Shown here: positions 16,247 to 25,212 of the stretch, piece after piece
How positions within the stretch are numbered: position 1 is the first letter of the stretch
Layout of the letters: every line of letters starts with the position of its first letter
Assembly: GCA_902603945.1 (NCBI GenBank)
Contig: CACKWP010000005.1
Coordinates: 1-62,786 of the forward strand
From: an uncultured Pelagibacteraceae bacterium
Lineage (GTDB): Bacteria; Pseudomonadota; Alphaproteobacteria; Pelagibacterales; Pelagibacteraceae
Reading direction: 5' to 3'
Length of the DNA: 62,786 nucleotides
Notes under the pieces: generated by a model
Seen by the model: the letters and a program-made list of their open reading frames with translations, nothing else
The model's database searches: none
Told to the model about the DNA's origin: nothing
Translations under genes and position numbers: made by a program

Positions 16247-17536
16247 TTAATCTCGTATTGAGTAAGCAGTAACACCAACTTCAGCTTTATCAGTTCCTAA
16301 TTTCTCGGCCGCTTTACTAATTCTTAGACCTATTGTTGATTTAAGAGCAGTAAAAGTAATCCAAGATAATACGAAACTAAATATGCAAACAGATGCTGTG
16401 CCTATAAATTGAGTTCCAAATGATGTCTCAGGATTTGTTAAAGGAACTACTAATGTTCCAAAGATACCTGCAAACATATGTACAGGAATAGCTCCGACGA
16501 CATCGTCTAAACCATAGCTTTCTAACATCTTAGTGCCAAAATACATTATGATGGCTCCGATTGATCCAATAAACATCGCTGTAATTGGCCCAGGAGTTAA
16601 AGGTTCTGCAGTTATAGCTACCAAACCTGCCAACGCACCGTTAAGCATCATTACAATATCAGTTTTGCCACCAATTAATCTAGTAATTGCTGCACCAGTA
16701 AAGGTTCCTGCCGCTCCAGCTAAATGAGTGTTTACTGCTATTTTAGAAATAGCATTTACATCATCAAATGTACCCATTGCTAATTGACTGAAACCATTAA
16801 ATCCGAACCAGCCAAACCAGAGTAGAAAAGTTCCCAATGTCACTAAAGGAATACTTGAAGCAGCAAAAGGTTGCATAGATTTCTTTTCACCTTTTCTTCC
16901 AAATCTTCCCTCTCTAGCGCCTAAAACTATTACTCCAGCAAGTGCAGCTGCTCCTCCACATCCATGAACTAAAGTTGAGCCAGCGAAGTCCGAAAATCCA
17001 CCACTTGATAACCAGCCACCTCCCCATTGCCATCCCATAGAGATTGGATAAATAATTCCAGCCATGATTGCTGCGAAAATAAAGAATGGCCAGATCTTAA
17101 TTCTCTCTGCTACTGCTCCAGATACAATTGAAGCTGTTGCACACACAAACATTGTTTGAAAAAACCAATCAGAATAACCTGAGTAACCTGTTTCGGCGTC
17201 TGATGAGTCAGTCCAGATAGTAAATGAACCTACATAACCACCTTCGGGCACCCCATAGGCTAAATTATAGCCTACTAAAAAGAATACCAGTGAACATATA
17301 GCGAATTTACCTATATTTTTCGCGGCAATTGTCGATACACTTTTTGTGGTCACTAAACCACTTTCAAGCATACAGAAACCTGCAGCCATGAAAGCAACTA
17401 GTACTCCACCTATATAAAAGCCTAATGAGTTAAAAATATATTGTCCCTCTTGAGACATTGTAGTTTCTGCGAAGCTTTGAGAGCTAATGAGTAAAGCAGA
17501 AATACAACCTAATAAAATGAAAGTTAATTTTTTCAT
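16247..17536 (-). CDS. amt: ammonium transporter (first of two tandem paralogues)
   Basis: The start is set at the ATG following a GGGGGAAAC ribosome-binding site, giving 429 residues; the upstream in-frame ATG at 17569 lies before it. A cleavable signal (MKKLTFILLGCISALLISS to SFA) is followed by 11 membrane helices. The twin pore histidines are in DFAGSTLVHGCGGAAAL and GAIPVHMFAGIFGTL, and the Trp-rich GWQWGGGWLSSGG is present. The C-terminal cytoplasmic tail is short. It moves ammonium/ammonia inward. No glnK is adjacent. A separate leader and terminators on both sides suggest independent control from the second copy. Confidence 0.93.
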   Translation of the reverse strand: MKKLTFILLGCISALLISSQSFAETTMSQEGQYIFNSLGFYIGGVLVAFMAAGFCMLESGLVTTKSVSTIAAKNIGKFAICSLVFFLVGYNLAYGVPEGGYVGSFTIWTDSSDAETGYSGYSDWFFQTMFVCATASIVSGAVAERIKIWPFFIFAAIMAGIIYPISMGWQWGGGWLSSGGFSDFAGSTLVHGCGGAAALAGVIVLGAREGRFGRKGEKKSMQPFAASSIPLVTLGTFLLWFGWFGFNGFSQLAMGTFDDVNAISKIAVNTHLAGAAGTFTGAAITRLIGGKTDIVMMLNGALAGLVAITAEPLTPGPITAMFIGSIGAIIMYFGTKMLESYGLDDVVGAIPVHMFAGIFGTLVVPLTNPETSFGTQFIGTASVCIFSFVLSWITFTALKSTIGLRISKAAEKLGTDKAEVGVTAYSIRD

Positions 17537-17621
17537 GTTTCCCCCTTTTTTTGGATGACTTGATATCAAATTTAAGAGATTTGAAGCATGAATTTAATGC
17601 ATACGAGCTTTGAAAATAAAT

Positions 17622-17653
17622 AAGGCCTGAACGGGGGAACCGAAACAGGCCTT
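17622..17653 (-). terminator. terminator after the second amt gene
   Basis: Inverted repeat AAGGCCTG / CAGGCCTT (17622-17629 and 17646-17653) with a 16-base loop. On the minus strand it is followed by UAUUUAUUUUC. It lies just after the stop of the amt gene at 17690 and before the leader of the first amt gene, so it separates the two transcripts. Confidence 0.75.
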
Positions 17654-17689
17654 ATAATTTTTCCCAACTAACGAGGGAGGGAATTTTAT

Positions 17690-18982
17690 TTAGTCTCTTA
17701 TACCGTAAGCTATTACACCAACTTCTGCTTTGTCGGTTCCTAGTCTTTCAGCTTCTTTGCTTATTCTTAATCCAATTGTATTTTTGATAATTTGGAAAAC
17801 AATAAACGAGACTATGAATACGAATACCACTACTGAGATAGTTCCTAGGAATTGTGCTCCAAAAGAAACATCACCGTTTGTAAATGGCACTGCTAATGTA
17901 CCCCATACTCCAGCCACTAAATGCGCTGGGATAGCTCCAACTACGTCATCAATTTTCATTTTGAACAATAGTTTTGTTGAGAAGTACATTAATACTCCTG
18001 CTATTGCTCCAATGAAGATTGCAGCTAATGGACTTGGTGTTAATGGTTCTGCCGTAATACCTACTAGACCAGCTATCGCGCCGTTTAGCATCATCACTAC
18101 GTCAGTTTTTCCACCAATAACCCTTGATACTGTTGCAGCGGCTAATACTCCACCACCTGCAGCTAAGTTCGTATTGATATAAATTGTTGCAACTGCTGAA
18201 ACATCTTCTAACGTTCCAGAAGCTAACTGAGATCCACCATTAAATCCGAACCAACCTAACCAAAGTATAAATACTCCTAATGTTGCTAACGGAATTGATG
18301 ATGCAGCAAATGGTGCCATCGGTTTAGCTTCGCCTTTTCCTGAGAATCTACCAGTTCTAGCACCTAATACGATTGCACCTGCAAGAGCAGCAGCTCCTCC
18401 AGCAGCATGTACTAATGTTGAACCAGCAAAGTCTGAAAATCCAGCAACCGATAACCATCCACCACCCCACTGCCAACCCATTGAAATTGGATAGATAATT
18501 CCAGTTAAAATTGCGGCAAATAAGAAAAATGGCCAGATCTTAATTCTTTCAGCTAACGTACCAGACACGATTGACATTGTAGTGGCACAGAACACCATTT
18601 GGAAAAACCAATCAGAACCATCAGAATATCCTGTCTCTAATGAAGAATTGTCACTCCACGGTGTGAATGAGCCTATATATCCGCCTTCTGGGATACCGTA
18701 AGCTAAATTGTAACCAACCAACCAGAACATTACTCCGGCGATTGAATATAAACCTATGTTTTTAGCACAGATTGCTGATACAGATTTTGATGTTACTAAT
18801 CCCGACTCTAACATTGCGAAACCTGCGGCCATCCACATGACCAAGAAACCTGACATTAAAAATAATAGGGTATTAAAAATGTATTGTACTTCTGCAGACA
18901 CTGTAGTCTCAGCGTATCCAAGACCAGCAAAACCAAAGTATATGGCTGTTCCTGCAAAAAAGTATCCTAAGTATTTTTTCAT
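17690..18982 (-). CDS. amt: ammonium transporter (second tandem paralogue)
   Basis: 430 residues, with an N-terminal signal (MKKYLGYFFAG to GYAE) and 11 helices as in its neighbour. Pore histidines are in STLVHAAGGAAALAG and GAIPAHLVAGVWGTL; GWQWGGGWLSVAGF is present. The ATG follows AAGGGAGTTAGTT, a good ribosome-binding site. It is similar to the other copy along its full length, so the pair is a duplication. Base composition is slightly richer in G+C than neighbouring genes, consistent with a highly expressed gene. PII (GlnK) control cannot be judged, as no glnK is present. Confidence 0.93.
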   Translation of the reverse strand: MKKYLGYFFAGTAIYFGFAGLGYAETTVSAEVQYIFNTLLFLMSGFLVMWMAAGFAMLESGLVTSKSVSAICAKNIGLYSIAGVMFWLVGYNLAYGIPEGGYIGSFTPWSDNSSLETGYSDGSDWFFQMVFCATTMSIVSGTLAERIKIWPFFLFAAILTGIIYPISMGWQWGGGWLSVAGFSDFAGSTLVHAAGGAAALAGAIVLGARTGRFSGKGEAKPMAPFAASSIPLATLGVFILWLGWFGFNGGSQLASGTLEDVSAVATIYINTNLAAGGGVLAAATVSRVIGGKTDVVMMLNGAIAGLVGITAEPLTPSPLAAIFIGAIAGVLMYFSTKLLFKMKIDDVVGAIPAHLVAGVWGTLAVPFTNGDVSFGAQFLGTISVVVFVFIVSFIVFQIIKNTIGLRISKEAERLGTDKAEVGVIAYGIRD

Positions 18983-19077
18983 AACTAACTCCCTTGTTAA
19001 GCGTGCCTTATAGGAGTTTAAAAACTTAAAAAGAATTGATTTGTCTTAAATTGAGCTATGCAGTTTTTGCAAGTGGT

Positions 19078-19112
19078 TTAGCCCTTATTTGATGTTTTCA
19101 AATAAGGGCTAA
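19078..19112. terminator. hairpin between HU and amt genes
   Basis: A 15 bp perfect inverted repeat (arms TTAGCCCTTATTTGA at 19078-19092 and its complement at 19098-19112) encloses five bases. It follows the HU gene stop on the minus strand by 9 bp. The uridine tract is weak on both strands, so it may act as a 3' end stabiliser as much as a terminator. Confidence 0.7.
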
Positions 19113-19121
19113 ATAATAGGT

Positions 19122-19397
19122 TTAACGATTAAACATTTCTTTTAAGCTTTTAGCTGGTAAAAACTTAACTTTTTGAGATGCAGCAATTTGAATTGACTCC
19201 CCTGTTCTAGGGTTTCTGCCTACTCTAGCTTTTCTTTTGGCTACTTTATAAGTTCCAAAACCAGCTATTTTAACAGTATCGTCATTCTTTAGCGCATCAA
19301 GAATAATAGTCGTAATTGAATCAAAAGTTCTTTCAGCATCAGCTTTACTTTGACCCAAAGTTGACGATATTTTTGCTACTAGTTGTTTTTTATTCAT
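19122..19397 (-). CDS. hup: HU family DNA-binding protein
   Basis: A 91-residue histone-like protein with the classical signature GFGTYKVAKRKARVGRNPRTG (cut here to the core GRNPRTGE) near residues 47-68 and the N-terminal MNKKQLVAKISS. It bends DNA and organises the nucleoid. It has a strong ribosome-binding site (AAAAGGGGCACAAA) and stands as a single gene with a hairpin after its stop. Which of HU-alpha, HU-beta or IHF it corresponds to cannot be told. Confidence 0.93.
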   Translation of the reverse strand: MNKKQLVAKISSTLGQSKADAERTFDSITTIILDALKNDDTVKIAGFGTYKVAKRKARVGRNPRTGESIQIAASQKVKFLPAKSLKEMFNR

Positions 19398-19543
19398 TTT
19401 GTGCCCCTTTTTTGGTTACCTCTAATCTGCAAAAAAATGCAGTAAAATCAATGTTTTTTTAGTGTTTCACGTAAATGTTAACACTATATATTGTAGGCTA
19501 AAAAGTGTTGATTTTATTGAGTTTTTTAATATAAAAAAGTGGC

Positions 19544-20662
19544 TTAAAACAAGCCTAAATCCTTTAAGTCATTAAATGTTGTAAAAAACATTAAAGAAAG
19601 TAACAAAAACAACCCGATTCGAAAAAAACCCTCTTGGGTCCTTTGTGTTAAAGGACGACCTAATACCTTTTCAAAAGCATAAAACATCAAATGACCCCCA
19701 TCTAACATCGGAATAGGTAAAAGATTAATAAATCCAAGACTTATTGAAATATAAGCCATAATACTCAGAAACGCTATAAAGCCTAATTTTGCAACTTGGC
19801 CAGTGATTTTTGCGATTTTAATTGGTCCACCTAATTGAGTGGTGTCACCAGTGCCTTTGAACATTGAAATAATGAAACTCCAAGAAGCATCAATTACAAA
19901 CCAAGTTTCTTTTACTGCGTAAAATAATGCCGTTGCTGGACCTAATCTTTTCTTATTAATTTCATCATTCAAAGGAGCAACTTTAATTCCGATAATTTTT
20001 TTATTAGCCTTATTACCCAAAGCATCTTCACCTAATATTGTTTTGGGTTTAACTAAAAAATTCATCTCTTTATTGTTTCTGACTATACCAATATCAATTG
20101 TTTCAGTTGTTGATGAATTGATAAACGTAGAAACTTCCATGATACTTTTAACTTCCTTACCATTTATAGATTTAATTATATCTCCTGATTTTATTCCGAC
20201 ATCGTAAGCAGGGGTCTCTAATTGAACTTCTTGAATTTGAGCCGGGGTAAAATCTTTGCCAGAAAACATGTAGATAAAAGCAAAAATTAATATTGCTAAT
20301 AAAAAATTTGCAAATGGTCCTGCTGCAACAATTATGGATCTTTGATATAAAGGTTTTACAACAAAAAGTTTTTCTTGATCTTCTTTGTTGTATCTTTTTA
20401 ATAGTTCCTCTTGCTCAGCTTGGCTAAAAACATTTCTATCTCCAAAAAATTTTACGTATCCTCCTAGTGGAATGGCACAAAATTTCCACCTTGTTCCTGA
20501 TTTGTCATTAAAACCAAAAATCTCTTTTCCAAAACCAATAGAAAAATCAGTAACACCAACTCCATATTTTTTTGCATAGTAATAATGGCCATATTCATGA
20601 ATAAATACTACAACTGTAAGTAGTATTATAAATGGTATTATAAAAGATATTAAAATTTCCAT
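19544..20662 (-). CDS. rseP: site-2 zinc metalloprotease RseP/EcfE
   Basis: A 372-residue intramembrane protease. The catalytic HEYGH (residues 22-26) is in the first helix, a single PDZ domain around residues 115-200 includes the GIKSGDIIKSINGKEV loop, and the second metal-binding motif PIPMLDGGHL is near residue 320 in a late helix. It cleaves membrane-bound anti-sigma factors or signal peptides. E. coli RseP has two PDZ domains and about 450 residues, so this is a compact form. Its usual neighbours (dxr, bamA) are absent; it overlaps the upstream LysR gene by 13 bp. Confidence 0.9.
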   Translation of the reverse strand: MEILISFIIPFIILLTVVVFIHEYGHYYYAKKYGVGVTDFSIGFGKEIFGFNDKSGTRWKFCAIPLGGYVKFFGDRNVFSQAEQEELLKRYNKEDQEKLFVVKPLYQRSIIVAAGPFANFLLAILIFAFIYMFSGKDFTPAQIQEVQLETPAYDVGIKSGDIIKSINGKEVKSIMEVSTFINSSTTETIDIGIVRNNKEMNFLVKPKTILGEDALGNKANKKIIGIKVAPLNDEINKKRLGPATALFYAVKETWFVIDASWSFIISMFKGTGDTTQLGGPIKIAKITGQVAKLGFIAFLSIMAYISISLGFINLLPIPMLDGGHLMFYAFEKVLGRPLTQRTQEGFFRIGLFLLLSLMFFTTFNDLKDLGLF

Positions 20663-21540
20663 TCGTTTACCTTGCTAAAAAGAAAATTTCTGAATGCTAT
20701 TAGTCTTGCATTATTTTTTAAAGATGCAGGATATACAAAATGTGTCTCAGTAGGTTTACCTGGCTCGCTAGGTAAAACTTTTGTAATGCCGCCAATATTA
20801 TGGGCTATATAATCTGGTAGAGCAGCTAGACCAACTCCACTTTGTACAGCTAACAATAGACCGTAAACACTGTTAACCTTCATTAAAGACTTTCGTTTCT
20901 TTCCATCTTTTGCACCAACTTTTAGAACCCAGTCAGGATTATAAACAGGGGAAGGTGCTCCTTTGCCATAAGTAATAAACTTGTGTTTATCTAAATCTTT
21001 CAAAGTTTTAGGATATCCATTTTTTTCTAAATACTCATTAGATCCGTAAATATGATAATTAAAATCAACGAACTTTTTTTGAATTAAATTTAATTGCTTA
21101 GGTCTTCTCATTCTAATAGCAACGTCAGCTTGTCGGGTAGCTAGATCAAGTTCTTTATCATCAAAAATTAGTTCAATTTCTATATCTGGATGAAGATCCA
21201 TAAACTCTTTAATTCTAGGTGTTAACCATGTTGTACCAAAACTGACAACAGTTGTGACTGTTAGTTTTCCATCAAGTTTATCTTTTTGACCACTAAGATT
21301 TGACTCTACATCTTTAAATTTGCTAATAATTTCATGAGCAGATTTAAATAAGTACTCACCATTTTCAGTTAAAACTAATCCTCTAGCATGACGTTCAAAT
21401 AGCTGAACTTTTAATTCGCTTTCTAATCCTTGAATTTGGCGACTAATAGCAGATTGGCTGAGATTAAGTATGGTAGATGCCTTAGTAAAACTAGAAGCTT
21501 CAGCAACAGTATGAAATATTTTCAATTTATCCCAATCCAT
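20650..21540 (-). CDS. LysR-type transcriptional regulator
   Basis: 296 residues: N-terminal winged helix-turn-helix (MDWDKLKIFHTVAEASSFT, then LNLSQSAISRQIQGLE, residues 1-60), then the effector-binding domain from about residue 90. It lies between an acuI-like gene upstream and rseP downstream, all leftward, with a 13 bp overlap into rseP and an 18 bp gap after acuI. Unlike many LysR genes it is not divergent from a target, so its regulon is unclear; the acuI-type reductase is the natural candidate. Confidence 0.9.
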   Translation of the reverse strand: MDWDKLKIFHTVAEASSFTKASTILNLSQSAISRQIQGLESELKVQLFERHARGLVLTENGEYLFKSAHEIISKFKDVESNLSGQKDKLDGKLTVTTVVSFGTTWLTPRIKEFMDLHPDIEIELIFDDKELDLATRQADVAIRMRRPKQLNLIQKKFVDFNYHIYGSNEYLEKNGYPKTLKDLDKHKFITYGKGAPSPVYNPDWVLKVGAKDGKKRKSLMKVNSVYGLLLAVQSGVGLAALPDYIAHNIGGITKVLPSEPGKPTETHFVYPASLKNNARLIAFRNFLFSKVNEWKF

Positions 21541-21558
21541 CTACAATATGATTATAGT

Positions 21559-22560
21559 TTATTTATTCGGATTTACTATAGCTCTTCCAAAAAACTCACC
21601 TTTTAATAGCTTTGGATAGGTTTCTAAAAGTTCAGAAAATGATAGCTCTTTAGTGAAAGATTTTACTTTTGAAAAATCTATTAATTTTGTAGCCTCACCC
21701 CAAACAAACTCTCTTCTCTTAATTGAAGATCCAGACGAATCGATACCCCACAGTTTCACCCCTCTAATGATAAAAGGCATTACATTTGTATTTATTTTAA
21801 TACCGCCGGCATTACCGCAGGCTGCTACAATTCCACCAGGTCTAGTTTGTGCAAAAATTTTTGTTAAAGCAGCGCCTCCAACAGTATCAACAACACCATC
21901 CCAAATACCCTTTTCAAGAAGTTTGCTTTCACCTTCAAATTCTTTTCTATCAATTATATTTTTCGCGCCTAAATTTTTAAGATATTCGTTTTTATCTTTT
22001 TTTCCAGTTACAGCATGAACATCATATCCCATTTTTGATAAAATCATTACTGCAATGCTTCCAACACCGCCAGTGGCTCCTGTAACTAAAACATCTTTTA
22101 CTTTTTCGCCGAGTAATAATTCTTCCTTAGCTTTAACAGCGAAAGAGCACAGTAAAGCGGTAAACCCCGCAGTTCCTAACATCATCGATTTATGTGCATC
22201 TAAATCTTTAGGCATTTTTATTAAAAAATTAGAGTCCACTTTTGCATATTGAGCAAAACCACCAAAATAAGCTTCTCCTACTCTAAAACCTGTGAGAATT
22301 ACTTTATCATCTTTTTTAAATTTACTATCTTCACTTTCAACAACTGTGCCTGAGAAATCAATTCCTGGAACAAATGGAAATTTTCTTACAATTTTACCGC
22401 CATTATTTAATATTAAAGCATCTTTAAAATTAAGACTTGAATAATCAACTTTGACTAAAACATTTCCATCTTTAAGATGGCTTGTGTCGATTTCTTTTAT
22501 TTCTCTAGAGAATTTTTCGTTTTGATTATCTATAACAATAGCTTTAAATTTTTGTGACAT
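21559..22560 (-). CDS. acuI: acrylyl-CoA reductase (AcuI/YhdH-type MDR enzyme)
   Basis: A 333-residue zinc-free medium-chain dehydrogenase of the YhdH/AcuI subfamily. DYSSLNFKDALILNNGG (about residues 39-55), FVPGIDFSGTVVES, and the NADPH-binding VTGATGGVGSIAV (about 158-170) are characteristic. In marine bacteria AcuI reduces toxic acrylyl-CoA from DMSP breakdown to propionyl-CoA. No DMSP lyase or demethylase is visible here, so a housekeeping detoxification role is equally likely. It starts directly after the folE stop on the same strand (no gap). Confidence 0.8.
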   Translation of the reverse strand: MSQKFKAIVIDNQNEKFSREIKEIDTSHLKDGNVLVKVDYSSLNFKDALILNNGGKIVRKFPFVPGIDFSGTVVESEDSKFKKDDKVILTGFRVGEAYFGGFAQYAKVDSNFLIKMPKDLDAHKSMMLGTAGFTALLCSFAVKAKEELLLGEKVKDVLVTGATGGVGSIAVMILSKMGYDVHAVTGKKDKNEYLKNLGAKNIIDRKEFEGESKLLEKGIWDGVVDTVGGAALTKIFAQTRPGGIVAACGNAGGIKINTNVMPFIIRGVKLWGIDSSGSSIKRREFVWGEATKLIDFSKVKSFTKELSFSELLETYPKLLKGEFFGRAIVNPNK

Positions 22561-23169
22561 TTATTTTTTAATATATCTTAAATATCTATTTTGAATACTT
22601 AAGTCTTCTCTAAAAGAACCTAAAAAATAGTTAGTAACTGTCGTTGCTTTTTCTTTTTTAACACCTCTCATCGTCATACATTGGTGTGCTGCATCAATTG
22701 TAACTGCTACTCCTTTAGCGTCTAATGATTTCATAAGAGTTTTTGCAATTTGCATTGTTAGTCTTTCCTGAGTTTGTAGTCTTTTCGAGAAAATCTCAAC
22801 TGTTCTTGCTAACTTACTCAAACCTACTACTTTTTTATTAGGAATATAGGCGACATGCGCAACTCCGATGATTGGCGCCATATGATGCTCACAGTGACTT
22901 TCGAGTGTAATATTCTTTTCAACCACCATATCATCGTATCCTTCGACATCACCAAATGTTTTAGATAAATCAGCATGTGCATCTTGATGATAACCTTTAA
23001 AATACTCTTTAAATGCTTTAATTACTCTCTTTGGAGTCTCAATAAGCCCCTCTCTATTTGGATCTTCGCCAATCCATTTCAGTATTGTTCTAAAGGCCTC
23101 TTCAGCCTGTTTGTCAGAAACTTCAGGCTTTTTTGAAGAACTTTTATTGATGTCTTTAACTAATTTCAT
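22561..23169 (-). CDS. folE: GTP cyclohydrolase I
   Basis: A 202-residue type I enzyme converting GTP to dihydroneopterin triphosphate, the first step to folate and pterins. The zinc ligands lie in LESHCEHHMAP (about residues 88-98) and AHQCMTMRG (about 160-168); QERLTMQIA and VVGLSKLARTVE are the other active-site strings. Length is normal for a bacterial FolE with a short N-terminal extension. It heads the leftward unit folE-acuI-lysR-rseP. In some bacteria folE is light-induced together with photolyase genes like those a few kilobases away. Confidence 0.95.
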   Translation of the reverse strand: MKLVKDINKSSSKKPEVSDKQAEEAFRTILKWIGEDPNREGLIETPKRVIKAFKEYFKGYHQDAHADLSKTFGDVEGYDDMVVEKNITLESHCEHHMAPIIGVAHVAYIPNKKVVGLSKLARTVEIFSKRLQTQERLTMQIAKTLMKSLDAKGVAVTIDAAHQCMTMRGVKKEKATTVTNYFLGSFREDLSIQNRYLRYIKK

Positions 23170-23243
23170 TGTATCGAAGTTCTATAGGACATATTTAATT
23201 AATGCAAATTGCTATTTTGTCTTTTTTTCATTATTTTACATAC

Positions 23244-23711
23244 ATGTTTAAAAAGAGAGAAAGCGTATTTGAGGTAGAGGAAGGAAAACTTTTATCTCCT
23301 AAATTTGATAAAGAGGGACTTATTCCTGTTACTACATCTGATAGTAGCTCAGGAGATTTATTAATGCACGGTTATATGAATGAAGAAGCGTTAAAAAAAA
23401 CTATCGAAACTAAAGAAGCTCATTATTGGAGTAGGTCTAGGAAAGATATATGGCACAAAGGGAAAACAAGCGGTTTTGTGCAAAAAGTTATAGATTTAAG
23501 AATAGATGATGATCAAGATGCTTTATGGATGTCAGTTGATATCGGTAATGGCGCTAGCTGTCACGTTGGTTATAAATCATGTTTTTATAGATCAATACCT
23601 TTAGGGCCAATCAAAAATGCTGAAAATATAAAGTTAGAATTTAAAGAAAAAGAAAAAAAGTTTGATCCTGAAAAAGTTTATAAAGGGCAACCAAATCCAA
23701 CTAAATTATAA
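23244..23711 (+). CDS. hisI: phosphoribosyl-AMP cyclohydrolase
   Basis: Third step of histidine biosynthesis, opening the purine ring of PR-AMP. HYWSRSRKDIWHKGKTSG, the metal-binding DDDQDALWMSVD and the Cys-rich GASCHVGYKSCFYR are full matches to the family. The start is put at the ATG giving MFKKRESVFE (155 residues) because the upstream ATG at 23202 adds a hydrophobic, unconserved 14 residues. No ribosome-binding site is obvious for either. No other clustered his gene is nearby, except a HisN-like phosphatase at 31.0 kb. The next gene begins 2 bp later. Confidence 0.93.
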   Translation: MFKKRESVFEVEEGKLLSPKFDKEGLIPVTTSDSSSGDLLMHGYMNEEALKKTIETKEAHYWSRSRKDIWHKGKTSGFVQKVIDLRIDDDQDALWMSVDIGNGASCHVGYKSCFYRSIPLGPIKNAENIKLEFKEKEKKFDPEKVYKGQPNPTKL

Positions 23712-23713
23712 CA

Positions 23714-24322
23714 ATGAGAGTAATAAGTCCTTTTGGTCCAAAAATAGCTAAATTAAAATTTTCAAGTAAATTGATTGATATTATCAATAAAGAAGTTGAT
23801 CAAATTTCAAATAAAAAAAAATTGTTAAAAAAACTTGATTATTCAAAAAAATTGGTAGGTCAGGTAAAGCAAGAATTTCAACTTCCAAAAAAATTTTTAA
23901 AAAAATATTTAGAAAAAGTTATTTCTAGAGAAGTTAAAAATTATATTTACCAAACTCTTGGAAAAAAAATAAAAAAAGTTTCAATCAAAAATTTTTGGGT
24001 AGTAAGACAATTTAATAATGAGTATAATCCTGTTCATTATCACGATGGACATATATCTGGGGTAGGATATTTAAAAGTTCCAAAATTTATTTCAGAAAAT
24101 AATAAAAAAGCAAAAACCGATGGAACTATTGATTTTATTAATGGAAATAAGATGTTTTTAAGTGAAAGTATCTATAATCATCAACCAAAAGTTGGGGATG
24201 TTATTCTTTTCCCTAATTACCTTATGCATACGGCTTATCCATTTAGATCAAATGGTGAAAGGAGATCCTTCTCATTTAATTTAGAGATAGATGATAAAGT
24301 GGCAAATGTTTTTTCGAGATGA
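23714..24322 (+). CDS. putative 2-oxoglutarate/Fe(II) oxygenase
   Basis: A 202-residue protein with the pattern of the phage-type 2OG-Fe(II) oxygenase family: NPVHYHDGHISGVGYLKVP (about residues 109-127) supplies the first metal ligands. HTAYPFRSNGERRSFSFNL (about 176-194) supplies the distal His and the Arg that binds 2-oxoglutarate. The N-terminal 80 residues are lysine-rich and helical. The substrate is unknown. It follows hisI by 2 bp and overlaps the DUF2237 gene by 4 bp (ATGAGTGA), forming a three-gene unit. Confidence 0.75.
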   Translation: MRVISPFGPKIAKLKFSSKLIDIINKEVDQISNKKKLLKKLDYSKKLVGQVKQEFQLPKKFLKKYLEKVISREVKNYIYQTLGKKIKKVSIKNFWVVRQFNNEYNPVHYHDGHISGVGYLKVPKFISENNKKAKTDGTIDFINGNKMFLSESIYNHQPKVGDVILFPNYLMHTAYPFRSNGERRSFSFNLEIDDKVANVFSR

Positions 24323-24696
24323 GTGATAAAATTCAACAAAATGTTTTTGGTGAACCTTTAGAACCGTGTTCTAACGATCCTGTTACTGGTTGGTTTAGAG
24401 ATGGGTGTTGTAACACAGATAAAAATGATAGAGGTGTTCATACTGTTTGTGCAAAAGTAACAGATAAATTTTTACTTTGGTCAAAAAAAGTAGGAAATGA
24501 TTTAATTACTCCACATCCAGAGTTTGGTTTTCCGGGTTTAAAAGATGGAGATTGTTGGTGCGTTTGTGCTTCTTGGTATGCAAGAGCTATAGAGGAAGAT
24601 GTGGCATGCTCTATTTTTTTAAAAAAAACTAACATCAAGACCTTAGAACTAATACCTATCGAAAAATTAAAAAAATTTGCTGTTGACTTATCTTAA
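24319..24696 (+). CDS. DUF2237 family protein
   Basis: A 125-residue soluble protein with a near-complete DUF2237 signature: NVFGEPLEPCSNDPVTGW, RDGCCNTDKNDRGVHTVCA, PHPEFGFPGLKDGDCWCVC. Many conserved Cys residues suggest metal or disulfide chemistry, but the function is not known. Last of the hisI-oxygenase-DUF2237 unit; it converges on the TPR gene with a 4 bp overlap. Confidence 0.85.
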   Translation: MSDKIQQNVFGEPLEPCSNDPVTGWFRDGCCNTDKNDRGVHTVCAKVTDKFLLWSKKVGNDLITPHPEFGFPGLKDGDCWCVCASWYARAIEEDVACSIFLKKTNIKTLELIPIEKLKKFAVDLS

Positions 24697-25184
24697 TATA
24701 CTTTTGTTCCTCGAGTTTTTATAATTAACTCAAGTTCTCCATACTCTTTACAATTACAATTTTTTAGTACTTCAAGCCTTTCGTTAGCTTTGTCTATTCT
24801 ATTAGTTTGAACGTAAAGCTCACCAAGATATTCATTTATTCCATTATGATTAGGTTTTATATTCAGACCTTTTAGATAAAATTTCTCAGCTTGATCAAAA
24901 TTCCCAACTTTTCTAGAAGTAAATCCCATATAATTAAGTATATCTGGATTTTTTTTATCTGATTTATGTGCTTTTTCTAATTTATTAAAAGCTTCAGTGT
25001 AAAGTTTTTTTGCTTTTTCAGTTTTTTCTTTCTTTTCAAACTTACCTGCTCTTTTTACTAACTTAACAGCATCTTCGTATAAAGATGTTTCGCTAGAAGA
25101 ACTGCTACTATTATCGCTTCCTGCTGCCATTAAGCTTGAGCTTATTATAAGAGAGGTAAGTATTATAAATAGTTTTTTCATCAT
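24693..25184 (-). CDS. secreted TPR-repeat protein
   Basis: 163 residues with a signal peptide (MKKLFIILTSLIISSSLMAA) and then a Ser-rich linker. Tetratricopeptide repeats follow: AKKLYTEAFNKLEKAHKSDK, ILNYMGFTSRKVGNFDQAEK and INEYLGELYVQTNRIDKANE, about residues 60-140. A C-terminal pair of Cys lies in LKNCNCKEYGE. Probably periplasmic, acting as an assembly scaffold; partner unknown. ATG at 25184 or 25181 is possible. Confidence 0.8.
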   Translation of the reverse strand: MMKKLFIILTSLIISSSLMAAGSDNSSSSSSETSLYEDAVKLVKRAGKFEKKEKTEKAKKLYTEAFNKLEKAHKSDKKNPDILNYMGFTSRKVGNFDQAEKFYLKGLNIKPNHNGINEYLGELYVQTNRIDKANERLEVLKNCNCKEYGELELIIKTRGTKVY

Positions 25185-25212
25185 ACTTATTTAACAATCT
25201 AATCAAAAATTG

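Noticed and set aside
23202-23243. Upstream ATG extending hisI by 14 residues
   Set aside because: Adds a hydrophobic stretch not expected in this cytoplasmic enzyme, and has no ribosome-binding site.
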